A stretch of DNA of 55,044 nt from Prevotella sp. (lineage in GTDB: Bacteria; Bacteroidota; Bacteroidia; Bacteroidales; Bacteroidaceae). How positions within the stretch are numbered: position 1 is the first letter of the stretch; every line of letters starts with the position of its first letter. Location of the stretch: contig JAFVFY010000037.1 of the NCBI GenBank assembly GCA_017475265.1, forward strand, positions 1 through 55,044, given 5' to 3'. Both the position numbers and the translations under genes were made by a program. The notes beneath the pieces were generated by a model. It was given only the letters and a program-made list of their open reading frames with translations, had not been told where the DNA came from and made no database searches. Of the stretch, positions 41,384 through 52,311 are shown one piece after another.

Positions 41384-42136
41384 ATGAAACCTAAAAGAAG
41401 GAAACGCCCTTTTATTAATATATATACTATAATAGTCACCGTGCTTGCACTCACACGGGTGGTTTTTCCTAGCTTGGCTAATAACGAGCCGGTGATGACT
41501 ATTGTTCCGGCGGCATCTGAGGAAAACCTGGCATACGCCAGTCAATACAGTAATGGCACTACCCTCCCCCACCCCATTCTGAGTGTTCCAAGCTACGATG
41601 AGTGTTTCCCCGACAGTAATCATGTGCAGCTTACGGCTGCCCAACGCTGGGGCGTGGCTCCCGTACGTGACCGCCAAGAGGCCGAGGCCAGGAAAAGTGA
41701 CCTGGTGTATGTGGGTAGTTCACCATTCTATCATGTAGACCCGCTCTACCAGAGCATACCCTATCTCGTGCCACGTGCCGCCATCCTGCTGCAGGATATC
41801 GGTCAGGCGTTCTACGACAGCCTTCACGTGAAAGGACTGCCATTGCAGCAATTCATCGTCACAAGTGTGCTGCGTACCAAGGCTGACATCTCGCGACTGA
41901 GACAGTTCAACGGTAATGCCACGGAAAACTCGTGCCACCTCTTTGGTACGACGTTCGACATCAGCTACACCCGCTACGGTGCTCTCAAAGTACCTGGTGA
42001 AAGGAAACGTTGGGAAGTGCGTGACGACACCCTGAAATATATCCTCAGTGAGGTGCTCCATGATGCCCGGCAGCAAGGGCGATGCTACATCAAGTACGAG
42101 AAAAAACAGAAATGTTTCCACATAACAGTAAGATAA
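41384..42136 (+). CDS. DUF5715 family exported protein (M15-peptidase-like)
   Basis: 250 residues with a basic N-terminus and one hydrophobic helix (IYTIIVTVLALTRVVF), probably anchored and facing the periplasm. The segment SRLRQFNGNATENSCHLFGT, followed by TFDISYTRY, resembles the S..SxHxxGxAxD active-site region of M15 D-Ala-D-Ala carboxypeptidases, with His and Asp metal ligands conserved. A role in trimming peptidoglycan peptides is inferred from this likeness. Own consensus promoter. Confidence 0.8.
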   Translation: MKPKRRKRPFINIYTIIVTVLALTRVVFPSLANNEPVMTIVPAASEENLAYASQYSNGTTLPHPILSVPSYDECFPDSNHVQLTAAQRWGVAPVRDRQEAEARKSDLVYVGSSPFYHVDPLYQSIPYLVPRAAILLQDIGQAFYDSLHVKGLPLQQFIVTSVLRTKADISRLRQFNGNATENSCHLFGTTFDISYTRYGALKVPGERKRWEVRDDTLKYILSEVLHDARQQGRCYIKYEKKQKCFHITVR

Positions 42137-42168
42137 TTTAGCTATAACTTTTAAAAAATCAAAGAACT

Positions 42169-43053
42169 ATGAAAATTGCAGGAAGACGCGAAAGCACAAA
42201 CGTAGAAGACCGTCGTGGTCTGTCTACAGGAGCCAAAGCCGGTATCGGCGGCATCGGTGGTATCATCATCATCGCCCTCATGACCTTCATGAGCGGTGGT
42301 AACCTGGGTGACGTTGTGAGCAACGTGGTGCAGAACGGTGGTCTCTCGGGCATGCAGACTGAGACAGCAGAGGGACAGCGCGAGTTTACAGAAGAAGAAC
42401 AGCAACTGGCACAGGAATGTAAGATTATCCTTGCCAGCACCGAGGACGTGTGGGCAAAGGTGTTCCGTGAGAATGGCTTCGGCGAGTACAAGGCCCCGAC
42501 GCTGGTGCTCTTCACCGGAAGCGTGCAGTCGGCCTGTGGCTCTGCCACGGCATCTGTAGGACCGTTCTACTGCTCCGGCGACCAGAAGCTCTACATTGAC
42601 CTCTCGTTCTTCACCGAGATGAAGAAGCAGCTCGGCGTGGAAGGTAACACGTTCGCCTACGCCTACGTTATTGCCCATGAAATCGGTCACCACGTGGAGT
42701 ACTCACTAGGTATCCTTGACAAGGCCCACTCTCAGATGGCCCGCCTGGATCAGACGGAAGCCAACAAGGTAAGCGTGCGCCTGGAGCTGCTGGCTGACTA
42801 CTATGCCGGTGTATGGGCTCATTATGAGGACGAGATGAATCACTCGCTGGAGTATGGCGACATGGAGCGTGGACTGGAGCTGGCAAAGGCCATCGGCGAC
42901 GACTGGCTGCAGAAGAATGCCCGTGGTTATGCCCAGCCTGAGTCGTTCACTCATGGCACCAGCGCCCAGCGTAAGCGTTGGCTGAAGAGAGGTTTTGACA
43001 CTGGCGACATGCGTACCTCGACCTTCAATGTAGCAAACTACGATGAATTGTAA
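42169..43053 (+). CDS. Neutral zinc metallopeptidase (YpfJ family)
   Basis: 294 residues. The N-terminal part is soluble and basic (ESTNVEDRRGLSTG), then one Gly/Ile-rich membrane helix (GIGGIGGIIIIALMTFMSGG), then the metallopeptidase domain with YVIAHEIGHHVEYSLG (HExxH zinc motif) and the third ligand region ELLADYYAGVWAH. The CGSATASVGPFYCSGDQKLY segment is typical of this family. Substrate unknown. 32 bp after the DUF5715 gene, so possibly co-transcribed. Confidence 0.9.
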   Translation: MKIAGRRESTNVEDRRGLSTGAKAGIGGIGGIIIIALMTFMSGGNLGDVVSNVVQNGGLSGMQTETAEGQREFTEEEQQLAQECKIILASTEDVWAKVFRENGFGEYKAPTLVLFTGSVQSACGSATASVGPFYCSGDQKLYIDLSFFTEMKKQLGVEGNTFAYAYVIAHEIGHHVEYSLGILDKAHSQMARLDQTEANKVSVRLELLADYYAGVWAHYEDEMNHSLEYGDMERGLELAKAIGDDWLQKNARGYAQPESFTHGTSAQRKRWLKRGFDTGDMRTSTFNVANYDEL

Positions 43054-43093
43054 TTCTTTTTTCTACAACGAATTACACGAATTTTACGAATGA

Positions 43094-43975
43094 ATGGCTA
43101 ACCAAAAGAAACGCCGCTGGCACTGCCTTCCCGGGCAGCCACCAACGGAACTGGACAAGCAAATCATGGCGTGGGAACAGAAAGGTAAACTTGTTCCCAC
43201 GCGTGACCTTATCAAGACCCCTGAACAGATAGAGGGCATACGCCGGGCTGGAGTAGTAAACACCGGTGTGCTCGATGCCGTGGCCGCTGCCATACACGAA
43301 GGCATGAACACGCTGGAGATAGACCGCATCTGCCGACAGTACTGTGCCGACCACAACGCCATACCCGCCTGTCTGGGTTATGGTGGAGACGAGGAGACAC
43401 TGCCCTTCCCCGCCAGTGTGTGCACGAGCATCAACGAGGTTGTGGCTCATGGCATACCCAAGGAGGAGGACGTGCTAAAAGAGGGCGACATCATTAATGT
43501 GGACTTCACCACCATCCTCGATGGCTACTATGCAGATGCCTCGCGCATGTTCATTATAGGTAAGACAACACCCGAAAAGGAACAACTGGTGCGTGTAGCT
43601 AAAGAGTGCCTCGAGATAGGCATGGAGGCTGCCAAGCCCTGGGGCTTCGTAGGCGACATCGGCCACGCTATCAAAAAGCATTGCAAGAAGTACGGCTACG
43701 GTATTGTGAAAGACTTGGCCGGACACGGCGTAGGCCTGAAGTTCCACGAGGAACCCGACGTAGACCATGATGCATACCGTGGAACGGGTATGTTGCTCGT
43801 ACCAGGCATGGTGTTCACCATCGAGCCGATGATTAACATGGGAACATGGAAGGTCTTCATTGATGAGGACGACCCCTACCAATGGGAGGTCATCACCGAG
43901 GACGAGCTGCCTAGTGCTCAGTGGGAGCACACGCTGCTCATGACAGAGCATGGCGTGGAAGTATTGACATATTAA
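43094..43975 (+). CDS. map: Methionine aminopeptidase, type I
   Basis: 293 residues. Removes the N-terminal Met of new proteins. Metal ligands are all visible: Asp in INVDFTTILDGYYADASR (two Asp), His in DLAGHGVGLKFHEEP, Glu in VFTIEPMINMG and Glu in SAQWEHTLLMTEHG. The 40-residue N-terminal extension is typical of the longer type I forms; it contains only one Cys (RWHCLPGQPP), so no complete zinc motif. Confidence 0.95.
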   Translation: MANQKKRRWHCLPGQPPTELDKQIMAWEQKGKLVPTRDLIKTPEQIEGIRRAGVVNTGVLDAVAAAIHEGMNTLEIDRICRQYCADHNAIPACLGYGGDEETLPFPASVCTSINEVVAHGIPKEEDVLKEGDIINVDFTTILDGYYADASRMFIIGKTTPEKEQLVRVAKECLEIGMEAAKPWGFVGDIGHAIKKHCKKYGYGIVKDLAGHGVGLKFHEEPDVDHDAYRGTGMLLVPGMVFTIEPMINMGTWKVFIDEDDPYQWEVITEDELPSAQWEHTLLMTEHGVEVLTY

Positions 43976-43990
43976 TTATAAGAGAATACG

Positions 43991-44671
43991 ATGGAAAACA
44001 AATTGTTGCTTTTCGTGCTCCTGCTGACCTCTTTGTCGGCAGGTGCCCAGACCAAGACCGTTTCGGTGCTTGGCGACTCCTATTCTACCTTCGAGGGCTA
44101 CCTTACACCAAGTACCAACGAGGTGTGGTATTACTTAAAGCATGCAGCTAACAAGACTGACGTAGAGAGTGTTACGCAGACATGGTGGCATCAGTTGATT
44201 CGCAAGAATGGCTGGAGGTTGTGTGTCAACAACTCTTACAGCGGCTCCACCATCTGTAACACAGGTTACGACGGCAACGATTATAGCGGCCGTTCGTTCA
44301 CTACCCGTATGGACAACCTGGGCTGCCCCGACATCATCTTCATCTTCGGTGCTACTAACGACAGTTGGTGTGGAGCGCCGATAGGTGATTACCAGTATGA
44401 CGGCATCCGTCCTGACCAGCTGTGGCAGTTCCGTCCTGCGCTGGCACACTTGCTTGCCTGGATGAAAGACCGTTACATAAATACGGAGCTTTACTTCATC
44501 CTGAACAACGAGCTGAAGCAGGAAATCAACGAGTCGGTAAACATCATCTGTGAGCATTACGGTGTTCCAGTCATTACGCTGAAGGATATTGACAAGAAGT
44601 CGGGCCATCCCTCCGTGAAAGGTATGGAGCAGATAGCCACTCAGATACAAGAAGCAATAACCAAGAAATAA
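43991..44671 (+). CDS. Secreted SGNH/GDSL hydrolase
   Basis: 226 residues with a signal peptide (MENKLLLFVLLLTSLSAGAQ). SGNH blocks: SVLGDSYSTFEG (Ser30), the Gly block NNSYSGSTIC, IFGATNDSW (Asn) and DKKSGHPSVKGMEQI (catalytic His). Probably an esterase that removes acetyl or other acyl groups from carbohydrates. 16 bp after map and 13 bp before rhaT. Confidence 0.88.
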   Translation: MENKLLLFVLLLTSLSAGAQTKTVSVLGDSYSTFEGYLTPSTNEVWYYLKHAANKTDVESVTQTWWHQLIRKNGWRLCVNNSYSGSTICNTGYDGNDYSGRSFTTRMDNLGCPDIIFIFGATNDSWCGAPIGDYQYDGIRPDQLWQFRPALAHLLAWMKDRYINTELYFILNNELKQEINESVNIICEHYGVPVITLKDIDKKSGHPSVKGMEQIATQIQEAITKK

Positions 44672-44683
44672 AACAGTAACAAT

Positions 44684-45748
44684 ATGGAAATTGTAATAGG
44701 ACTACTAATCATTGCCATTGGTGCGTTCTGCCAGAGCAGCTGTTACGTGCCCATCAACAAAATCAAGGACTGGTCGTGGGAGAGTTTCTGGCTCACTCAG
44801 GGCATCTTTGCCTACGTGCTGTTCCCGCTCATCGGTGCTTTCCTAGCCGTGCCCGAAGGTGAATCGCTCTTTGCCCTCATCGGCAGTCACCCGCAGGAAG
44901 CTTGGCTGACACTCTTCTTCGGTATGCTTTGGGGTGTGGGCGGACTTACCTTCGGCCTCTCCATGCGCTACCTTGGTGTGGCCCTTGGCCAGTCATTGGC
45001 TCTTGGCACCTGTGCCGGACTGGGTGTCATCCTGCCGCCTTTTATCAAGCCGCTCTTCGGAAAGACACTCAGCGAGTCAGACCACATCACCGTTGCCGTA
45101 CTCGTGGGTGTGATTGTGACCCTCATCGGTATTGCCATCATTGGAGTGGCTGGTGCCATGAAGTCGGCATCGCTCAGCGAGGAGGAGAAGCGTGAGGCCG
45201 TCAAGGACTTCAACTTCCCCAAGGGAATTGCCATCGCCCTGCTGGCAGGTTTCATGAGCGGTTGTTTTGCCATTGGCCTGTCCATGGGCGACGTTATCTG
45301 CTTCGAGAACAGCGACCCGCTTTTTGCCACATTGCCCACCACCTTGGTAGTCACCTTCGGCGGATTCCTGGTGAACGCTGCCTACTGTCTCTTCCAGAAC
45401 CAGAAAAACAAGACCTGGGGCGACTATGGCAAGACCTCGCTCTACGCCAACAACATCTTCTTTTGTGCCCTGGCCGGCCTTTTGTGGTACAGCCAGTTCT
45501 TCGGACTGAGCGTAGGCAAGGGATTCCTGCAAGAGAGCACTACGCTGCTCGCCTTCTCCTGGTGTATCCTCATGGCCCTCAACGTGACGTTCAGCAATGT
45601 CTGGGGCATCATCCTCAAGGAGTGGAAAGGCTGTAAGCAGAACGTCATCACGGTGCTCATCATCGGCCTCGTCATCCTTATTGCCTCCTGTTTCCTGCCG
45701 CAGCTTTTGCGTGAGGCCGGAGATGTGTTCCTGAAGGTTCTCGTATAA
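44684..45748 (+). CDS. rhaT: L-rhamnose/proton symporter RhaT
   Basis: 354 residues, about ten transmembrane helices. RhaT features include the N-terminal GAFCQSSCYVPINKIKDWSW, the helix-loop GVGGLTFGLSMRYLGVALGQ, LGTCAGLGVILPPF and the C-terminal NVWGIILKEWKGC. No rhamnose isomerase, kinase or aldolase gene is near, so the transporter may act with a distant pathway or import another deoxysugar. Confidence 0.92.
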   Translation: MEIVIGLLIIAIGAFCQSSCYVPINKIKDWSWESFWLTQGIFAYVLFPLIGAFLAVPEGESLFALIGSHPQEAWLTLFFGMLWGVGGLTFGLSMRYLGVALGQSLALGTCAGLGVILPPFIKPLFGKTLSESDHITVAVLVGVIVTLIGIAIIGVAGAMKSASLSEEEKREAVKDFNFPKGIAIALLAGFMSGCFAIGLSMGDVICFENSDPLFATLPTTLVVTFGGFLVNAAYCLFQNQKNKTWGDYGKTSLYANNIFFCALAGLLWYSQFFGLSVGKGFLQESTTLLAFSWCILMALNVTFSNVWGIILKEWKGCKQNVITVLIIGLVILIASCFLPQLLREAGDVFLKVLV

Positions 45749-45761
45749 TAAAACTTAGACT

Positions 45762-46547
45762 ATGGGCAAAGGAAAGCTGGCCAAGTTTGCCGACATGGAG
45801 ACCTACGGCAACGTCTTTCAGTACCCTTACTCGGTGGTGAGCGACGTGCCTTTCTCCATGCGTGGCCATTGGCGAGAGGAGTATTTCAAGAACGAGAATC
45901 CCATCGTGCTGGAGCTTGGCTGTGGCAAAGGCGAGTACACCGTGGGTCTGGCACGCCGCCACCAAGAGATGAACTTCATCGGCGTGGACATCAAGGGAGC
46001 CCGCATGTGGACAGGAGCGACGATGGCTCTCAAAGAGGAGTTGCCGAACGTCGCCTTCCTCCGTACGAACATTGAAATCATCGACCGTTTCTTCTCCGAG
46101 GACGAGGTTCAGGAGCTGTGGCTCACTTTCAGCGACCCCCAGATGAAGAACCCGCGCAAGCGTCTCACCTCCACCTGGTTCCTGAATCGCTACCGTCACT
46201 TCCTCACCGATGGCGGCATCGTCCACCTCAAGACCGATTCCAACTTCCTCTACACCTACACCAGCCTCCTTGTCGAGAAGAACGCCCTTCCCGTCGAGCT
46301 TCAAACGGCCGACCTCTACGGTTCCAAAAGTAGTGGTGGCTCCACCGCACCCTCCGCCCTTGCCGAGGCCGCTGCCATACAGACCTACTACGAGCAAATG
46401 TGGCTCGACCGTGGTCTGGCCATCAAGTACCTGAAGTTTCTCCTGCCTCGTGAAGGCGAACTCCTAGAGCCCGACGTGGAAATACCTCTCGATGACTATC
46501 GTTCCTATCACCGCTCGAAGCGTACCCCAAGGGAAACAGCAAAATAA
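45762..46547 (+). CDS. trmB: tRNA (guanine(46)-N7)-methyltransferase
   Basis: 261 residues. SAM-dependent enzyme forming m7G46 in the tRNA variable loop. Motif [19 protein letters not shown], then [24 protein letters not shown] and the signature [20 protein letters not shown]-terminus is slightly extended relative to E. coli TrmB. Confidence 0.95.
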   Translation: MGKGKLAKFADMETYGNVFQYPYSVVSDVPFSMRGHWREEYFKNENPIVLELGCGKGEYTVGLARRHQEMNFIGVDIKGARMWTGATMALKEELPNVAFLRTNIEIIDRFFSEDEVQELWLTFSDPQMKNPRKRLTSTWFLNRYRHFLTDGGIVHLKTDSNFLYTYTSLLVEKNALPVELQTADLYGSKSSGGSTAPSALAEAAAIQTYYEQMWLDRGLAIKYLKFLLPREGELLEPDVEIPLDDYRSYHRSKRTPRETAK

Positions 46548-46564
46548 ATCACAGATTTGAAATG

Positions 46565-46621
46565 CTCAACCCTCAACCCTCAAATCTCAAATCTCAAATC
46601 TCAAACCTCAAATCTCAAACC
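46565..46621. repeat. CTCAANN heptamer array upstream of the LRR gene
   Basis: Eight or so heptamers CTCAAAT, CTCAAAC and CTCAACC lie between trmB and the LRR start codon. The same heptamer family occurs in frame within the ABC ATPase (8584-8680) and the MtaB-like gene (49441-49562). Confidence 0.85.
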
Positions 46622-46628
46622 TTATACT

Positions 46629-48377
46629 ATGATTAAGAAACTAGCATTATCCTTTATTATTTGTCAATTATCATTTAGCCCTATAGGGGCGCAGTCGCTT
46701 ACCGTCACTAACGAAGGCCCTGGCCGTCTAGGGCAACAGCTCACTGAGGACGTGCGCTTCACATTGGAAGAACTGAGTGTGGGCGGTTCACTTAACAATG
46801 CCGACCTCAAGCTTATCCAGCAGATAGCCGACCGCTCGAAAGCCAAGAAGAAAGGAGACCGCCTACTTACCACCCTCGACATGAGCAAGGCTCGTATCGT
46901 GGACGACAAGCTGAATACCGTTACCAATGAACTACCCACCAGCTTCCTGTCTGGCTGCGAGAAATTGGAGCAGCTGGTCTTGCCCGATTCGCTTGTGACC
47001 ATCGGCCGTAACAGTTTATCGGGCTGCACGTCATTGACAGACGTAAGTATACCCGCCACAGTAAAAGTCATCGACGACAACGCCTTCACCAAGTGTACCG
47101 CCCTGGAGAAAGTGGAGCTGCCAGCAGAGCTGACCAAGATTGGCAAGGGAGCCTTCAAGGGCTGCAAGATGCTGAAGTCCATCACTATTCCTGAGAACTT
47201 GACGGAAATGGAGGATGACATCTTCGGTGGCTGTATAGAACTGGAGCAGGTGAACATCGAGTGCAAGCTGGGCATCATTCCCGATGGCACCTTTGCCGGC
47301 TGCGAGAAGCTTTCGACCATAGTCCTGCCACCGTCTGTAAAGGAGATTGGCAACGACACTTTCCAGGACTGCACCGCCCTGGAGAAGGTGGAAACTGAAG
47401 AAGGAAAAGGAATCAGGAAGATTGGTAAGGAAGCCTTCGATGGTTGCAAGATGCTCACTGAGATAGACTTTAGCGAGATTATCGACCTGGGAATATCGGC
47501 GTTCAAGGATTGCATTAGCCTGACCAGTGCTGTCATGCCAAAGATTACTCATCTGGACAACGATGCCTTCAATGGCTGCACTAGTCTGGAAACGGTTGAG
47601 CTGGGTGAAGGTCTCAAGGAGATAGAAAATGAAGCCTTCCTTGGATGTCAGAACCTCATGTCGATAAAAATGCCAGTACGGCTGGCTACTATCGGAAAAT
47701 CGGCTTTCCGAGGCTGTAAATCATTGACAAGTATTGAGTTACCTCAGTCTCTTACGCGCATCAACGACCGTGCCTTTGAGGGTTGCTCCAGCATTAAGAA
47801 TATCACCATCCCCATGCTGGTGAAGCAGATGGGCAGCAGTACCTTCAAGGAGTGCGCCCTTCTGGACAGCGTGACAATTCAGGGACAGATAGAAAAACTG
47901 GAGAGCGAAGTGTTCCAGAGATGCCAGTCACTACGTTCGGTGATTCTTCCCATTTCACTCCGCAACATTGGCGACAAGGCTTTTCAGGATTGCATCTCCC
48001 TGCAGAGCACCAGACTGCCCGTCTCTGTGAACACTATTGGAGACAATGCTTTCGAGCGTTGCTTGTCGATTTCCGAGGCCATCATCCCATCGGCATGTAC
48101 CACCATTGGCAGCGATGCCTATCGCGAGTGTAGCGGATTAAAGACCGTGGAGATTCCTGTAGGACTGAAGAAGATTGGCAGCAATGCTTTTAACAAGTGC
48201 GTCTCGCTTCAGGACTTCTACCTGAAGTCGCCAGTACCGCCCAGCATCTCGTCGAATACTTTCAAAGGTGTCACCGGTGGTTTGTGCCGCTTCTACGTCC
48301 CCGCTGGTTCCAAGGTTCGCTACTATGCCGACAAGAACTGGAACAAGGCTGTCATCCTTTTCATAGAGCAGAAGTAA
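46629..48377 (+). CDS. BspA-type leucine-rich repeat secreted protein
   Basis: 582 residues from MIKKLALSFIICQLSF (46629); the open frame upstream of this is the heptamer array. A signal peptide is followed by a short unique region (to about residue 90) and about eighteen LRR_5 repeats of about 23 residues with the consensus C..L..V.LP..L..IG..AF.GC. BspA-like proteins of oral and gut Bacteroidales are surface adhesins that bind fibronectin or fibrinogen. The C-terminal 50 residues (CRFYVPAGSKVRYYADKNW) close the solenoid; no clear sorting domain is seen. Confidence 0.9.
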   Translation: MIKKLALSFIICQLSFSPIGAQSLTVTNEGPGRLGQQLTEDVRFTLEELSVGGSLNNADLKLIQQIADRSKAKKKGDRLLTTLDMSKARIVDDKLNTVTNELPTSFLSGCEKLEQLVLPDSLVTIGRNSLSGCTSLTDVSIPATVKVIDDNAFTKCTALEKVELPAELTKIGKGAFKGCKMLKSITIPENLTEMEDDIFGGCIELEQVNIECKLGIIPDGTFAGCEKLSTIVLPPSVKEIGNDTFQDCTALEKVETEEGKGIRKIGKEAFDGCKMLTEIDFSEIIDLGISAFKDCISLTSAVMPKITHLDNDAFNGCTSLETVELGEGLKEIENEAFLGCQNLMSIKMPVRLATIGKSAFRGCKSLTSIELPQSLTRINDRAFEGCSSIKNITIPMLVKQMGSSTFKECALLDSVTIQGQIEKLESEVFQRCQSLRSVILPISLRNIGDKAFQDCISLQSTRLPVSVNTIGDNAFERCLSISEAIIPSACTTIGSDAYRECSGLKTVEIPVGLKKIGSNAFNKCVSLQDFYLKSPVPPSISSNTFKGVTGGLCRFYVPAGSKVRYYADKNWNKAVILFIEQK

Positions 48378-48388
48378 GGGAATAAAAT

Positions 48389-48420
48389 AAATACCACTGG
48401 ACATTTGCCCAGTGGTATTT
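48389..48420. terminator. Bidirectional terminator between LRR and lipoprotein genes
   Basis: AAATACCACTGG (48389-48400) pairs with CCAGTGGTATTT (48409-48420). It ends the two converging genes. Confidence 0.85.
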
Positions 48421-48453
48421 AAAAATTTCGTTTGGCGTTTGAACGCTTGAGTA

Positions 48454-48789
48454 CTATTGCTGGACAGCTTCCTTAGCAGCGTCGATGGCGTCGCCAGCAG
48501 CGTCGATAGCGTCACCAGCAGCGTCCTTCAAGCTCTGAGCCTTAGCCTTGATGTCGTTCAGAACACTGTCAACAGCGGCGGCATAGTTCTCAGCCTCTTC
48601 AGCAATACCGAGTTCAGCTACAGCAGCTTTAGCGGCGATAGAATCCTCAGCGGTCGGAACATAGTCCTCGACAACCTCTACAACCTCCTCAACGGGAACT
48701 TCAACTTCCTCAGCAGCGGGTTTGGTCTGGGTGTTACCGCAAGCTACGAACATAGCAGCGGCTGCGAACATAAATGTAATCTTTTTCAT
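48454..48789 (-). CDS. Small acidic lipoprotein
   Basis: 111 residues from MKKITFMFAAAAMFVACG (48789), with lipobox VACG. The longer in-frame start at 48861 lies upstream of the -7 box (TACCTTTG at 48848-48841) and is rejected. The mature part is acidic and Ala/Glu/Val-rich, then a helical C-terminus with repeated DAAGDAIDAA units, resembling a coiled-coil lipoprotein. Function unknown; such small abundant lipoproteins may structure the envelope. Confidence 0.8.
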   Translation of the reverse strand: MKKITFMFAAAAMFVACGNTQTKPAAEEVEVPVEEVVEVVEDYVPTAEDSIAAKAAVAELGIAEEAENYAAAVDSVLNDIKAKAQSLKDAAGDAIDAAGDAIDAAKEAVQQ

Positions 48790-48996
48790 TTCTTTGCTTT
48801 TTAAAATCTGTAAAACAATCATTAGTTTATTAAATCGCTGCAAAGGTAGACATTTTTTCAATACGATGATACTTTTTTTTAGATTTTTTTACTATATATT
48901 TTGTAACTTTTTGGCAAACCACTGAAACACAATATTATACAGAAAGTTAAAAATAGTATAGTTTTTTAGTCTTAAACTTTTTTTGCATAAAAAGCC

Positions 48997-49027
48997 TTTA
49001 CTACGATAATTATTTTGTGTACCTTTG
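48997..49027 (+). promoter_or_regulatory. Promoter of the mtaB-like gene
   Basis: TTTA (48997-49000) in the -33 position, 19-bp spacer, TACCTTTG (49020-49027). 48 bp before the start codon. Confidence 0.6.
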
Positions 49028-49075
49028 CAGTCACAAAACATAGCAGGAGCACATCGTCCCGCACATTATTAATAT

Positions 49076-50551
<1,476 letters not shown>

Positions 50552-50552
50552 A

Positions 50553-50593
50553 AGTAACAAATCGTAAATCGTAAATTGGTAAATCGTAAATCA
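50553..50593. repeat. CGTAAAT heptamer spacer between mtaB and the GT2 gene
   Basis: Four copies of CGTAAAT with one TGGTAAAT variant fill the 43-bp gap. It is the reverse complement of the heptamer in the nuoM-nuoN spacer (26659-26698). Confidence 0.75.
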
Positions 50594-50594
50594 A

Positions 50595-51617
50595 ATGAAA
50601 AGGCTTGCCATAGTAATCCTCAACTGGAACGGCGAGGCCATGCTGCGCCAATATCTTCCCAGCGTCCTACAGTATTCCCGTGATGAGGCTACCATTTACG
50701 TTGCCGACAATGGTTCCACCGACAATAGCCTCGACCTGCTGCGACATCATTTCCCTGACTGCCACATCATAGAGCTGGGACAGAACTGGGGATTCGCGGA
50801 AGGCTATAATCGCGCCTTGGCTCAGATAGACGCCGAATACTACCTGCTCCTTAACAGCGACATTGAGGCCACCCACCATTGGCTCACCCCGCTCCTGGAG
50901 TTCATGGACACCCACCCAAACGTTGCAGCCTGTCAGCCTAAGCTACTCTCTATGGCCGACCATGACCGCTTTGAGTATGCCGGAGCCTGTGGAGGATTCC
51001 TTGACCGCTATGGCTATCCCTTCTGCCGAGGAAGGTTGTTCGAGACTGTAGAGAACGACAATGGACAATACGACGAAGCCTCCCCTACCCTATGGGCCAC
51101 GGGAGCTGCCCTTCTCGTGCGCGCGCGTATATATAAAGAGGTGGGAGGTCTCGATGCCCGTTTCTTTGCCCACAACGAGGAAATAGACCTTTGCTGGCGC
51201 ATGCGTATCAAGGGCTATGAGGTGTGGTGCCTACCCGACTCCCACGTCTACCATCTTGGAGGCGGCACCCTGCCCAAGGGCAACCCCATGAAGACCTTCC
51301 TCAATTTCCGCAACAACCTGACGATGCTCTACAAATGCCTGCCCCAGCGTGACCTTCGCCGCGTGATGCTCGTTCGCTGGCTACTCGACTATGTGGCAGC
51401 TTGGCAGATGCTGTTGCTACAGCACAACCTCGGTGACTTCCTGGCCGTCTACCGTGCCCGTCGTGCCTTCCGTCGATGGCGTAAGGACTTCGACAAAGAC
51501 CGACAAGAGATTCAGCAATGGCGGAAGGCAGGGCAGACCGACGAGCGCTCACCGCTGTTCCTGCTCTGTCAGTACTACGCCAAAGGAAGGAAAACCTTCT
51601 TAACCCTTACGTTGTAA
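50595..51617 (+). CDS. Family 2 glycosyltransferase
   Basis: 340 residues, cytoplasmic GT-A fold. The nucleotide-sugar binding part starts with AIVILNWNGEAMLRQYLPSV; VADNGSTDNSLDLL, LLLNSDIEATHHWL (DxD-like NSD) and the acceptor-side WATGAALLVRARIY and FFAHNEEIDLCWRMR (general base region) follow. This pattern fits rhamnosyltransferase-like members of GT2 that build surface polysaccharide or lipopolysaccharide. No other glycan gene is adjacent. Confidence 0.88.
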   Translation: MKRLAIVILNWNGEAMLRQYLPSVLQYSRDEATIYVADNGSTDNSLDLLRHHFPDCHIIELGQNWGFAEGYNRALAQIDAEYYLLLNSDIEATHHWLTPLLEFMDTHPNVAACQPKLLSMADHDRFEYAGACGGFLDRYGYPFCRGRLFETVENDNGQYDEASPTLWATGAALLVRARIYKEVGGLDARFFAHNEEIDLCWRMRIKGYEVWCLPDSHVYHLGGGTLPKGNPMKTFLNFRNNLTMLYKCLPQRDLRRVMLVRWLLDYVAAWQMLLLQHNLGDFLAVYRARRAFRRWRKDFDKDRQEIQQWRKAGQTDERSPLFLLCQYYAKGRKTFLTLTL

Positions 51618-51647
51618 TACTTGATTTGTCTGTCAGATAGCTGGGGC

Positions 51648-52121
51648 ATGAAAGTGCTGGGCTGTCTTGGTAAGGGATTCCTCATCTATCTTTGTTTGGT
51701 TACGTTTGCTTACGTTAAGAATTGTTCGAGAGCCCGAGTGAGAGAGTCTTATGAAAGCCAAAGATCCTATGTTTCTACGGAAAGTGCCGATTCTAAACTG
51801 AGGCATTTTGCTGCGGAAAAGAATGCAATGCTTCCACAAGATATGGATGAGAATATTACAACCCAAGAAGTTTTGATTGAAAGTGATGCACTTGTATATG
51901 TTTATAATGTAGATGATGATTTCTTCGCAGAGTTCAAAAATCATGCACAGTCTCGTGAAATTCAACTGGGCAATTTGAGAATGGTTTATAAGGAAATAAA
52001 ACCAATGATTGATTTGCTGACAGAAACACATCGCGGAATTTACTACAGATATATATGTAGAAAATCTGGAGAGACAACAGAGCTTAAAATCTATTATAGC
52101 GATTTATTGGACTTACAATGA
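51648..52121 (+). CDS. Membrane-anchored protein of unknown function
   Basis: 157 residues from MKVLGCLGKGFLIYLCL (51648); a TTG start at 51621 is possible but unlikely. One N-terminal hydrophobic helix (GFLIYLCLVTFAYV), then a polar, acidic domain with a mix of predicted helices and strands (EVLIESDALVYVYNVDDDFF) that faces the periplasm. No family recognised. AT-rich compared with the preceding GT2 gene, suggesting later arrival. Followed by a strong terminator. Confidence 0.55.
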   Translation: MKVLGCLGKGFLIYLCLVTFAYVKNCSRARVRESYESQRSYVSTESADSKLRHFAAEKNAMLPQDMDENITTQEVLIESDALVYVYNVDDDFFAEFKNHAQSREIQLGNLRMVYKEIKPMIDLLTETHRGIYYRYICRKSGETTELKIYYSDLLDLQ

Positions 52122-52131
52122 ATCCAAAGAG

Positions 52132-52184
52132 ATTCGGGAGGCCGACGCTGAATCGCCAGTGTCGGCCTCCCGAATATTTTTTTC
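52132..52184. terminator. Strong terminator after the unknown membrane protein
   Basis: ATTCGGGAGGCCGAC (52132-52146) pairs perfectly with GTCGGCCTCCCGAAT (52161-52175), followed by seven T on the plus strand. The DNA from 52185 to 52311 codes no recognised gene; it has GC-rich short inverted words but no clear feature. Confidence 0.9.
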
Positions 52185-52311
52185 GTCTTTATATTCCTCA
52201 GCCACGAACTTGCCTGTTCCCTCCCATCGAGGCCAGGCCGCTTGGCCCAAAGGGACGCTTGCCAGAGCAAGAAGTTTTCCGTATTCCCGTTCGTGTTCCC
52301 TACATTATATA

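Noticed and set aside
48790-48861. 24-residue N-terminal extension of the small lipoprotein
   Set aside because: It lies across the -7 promoter box and would hide the signal peptide and lipobox.
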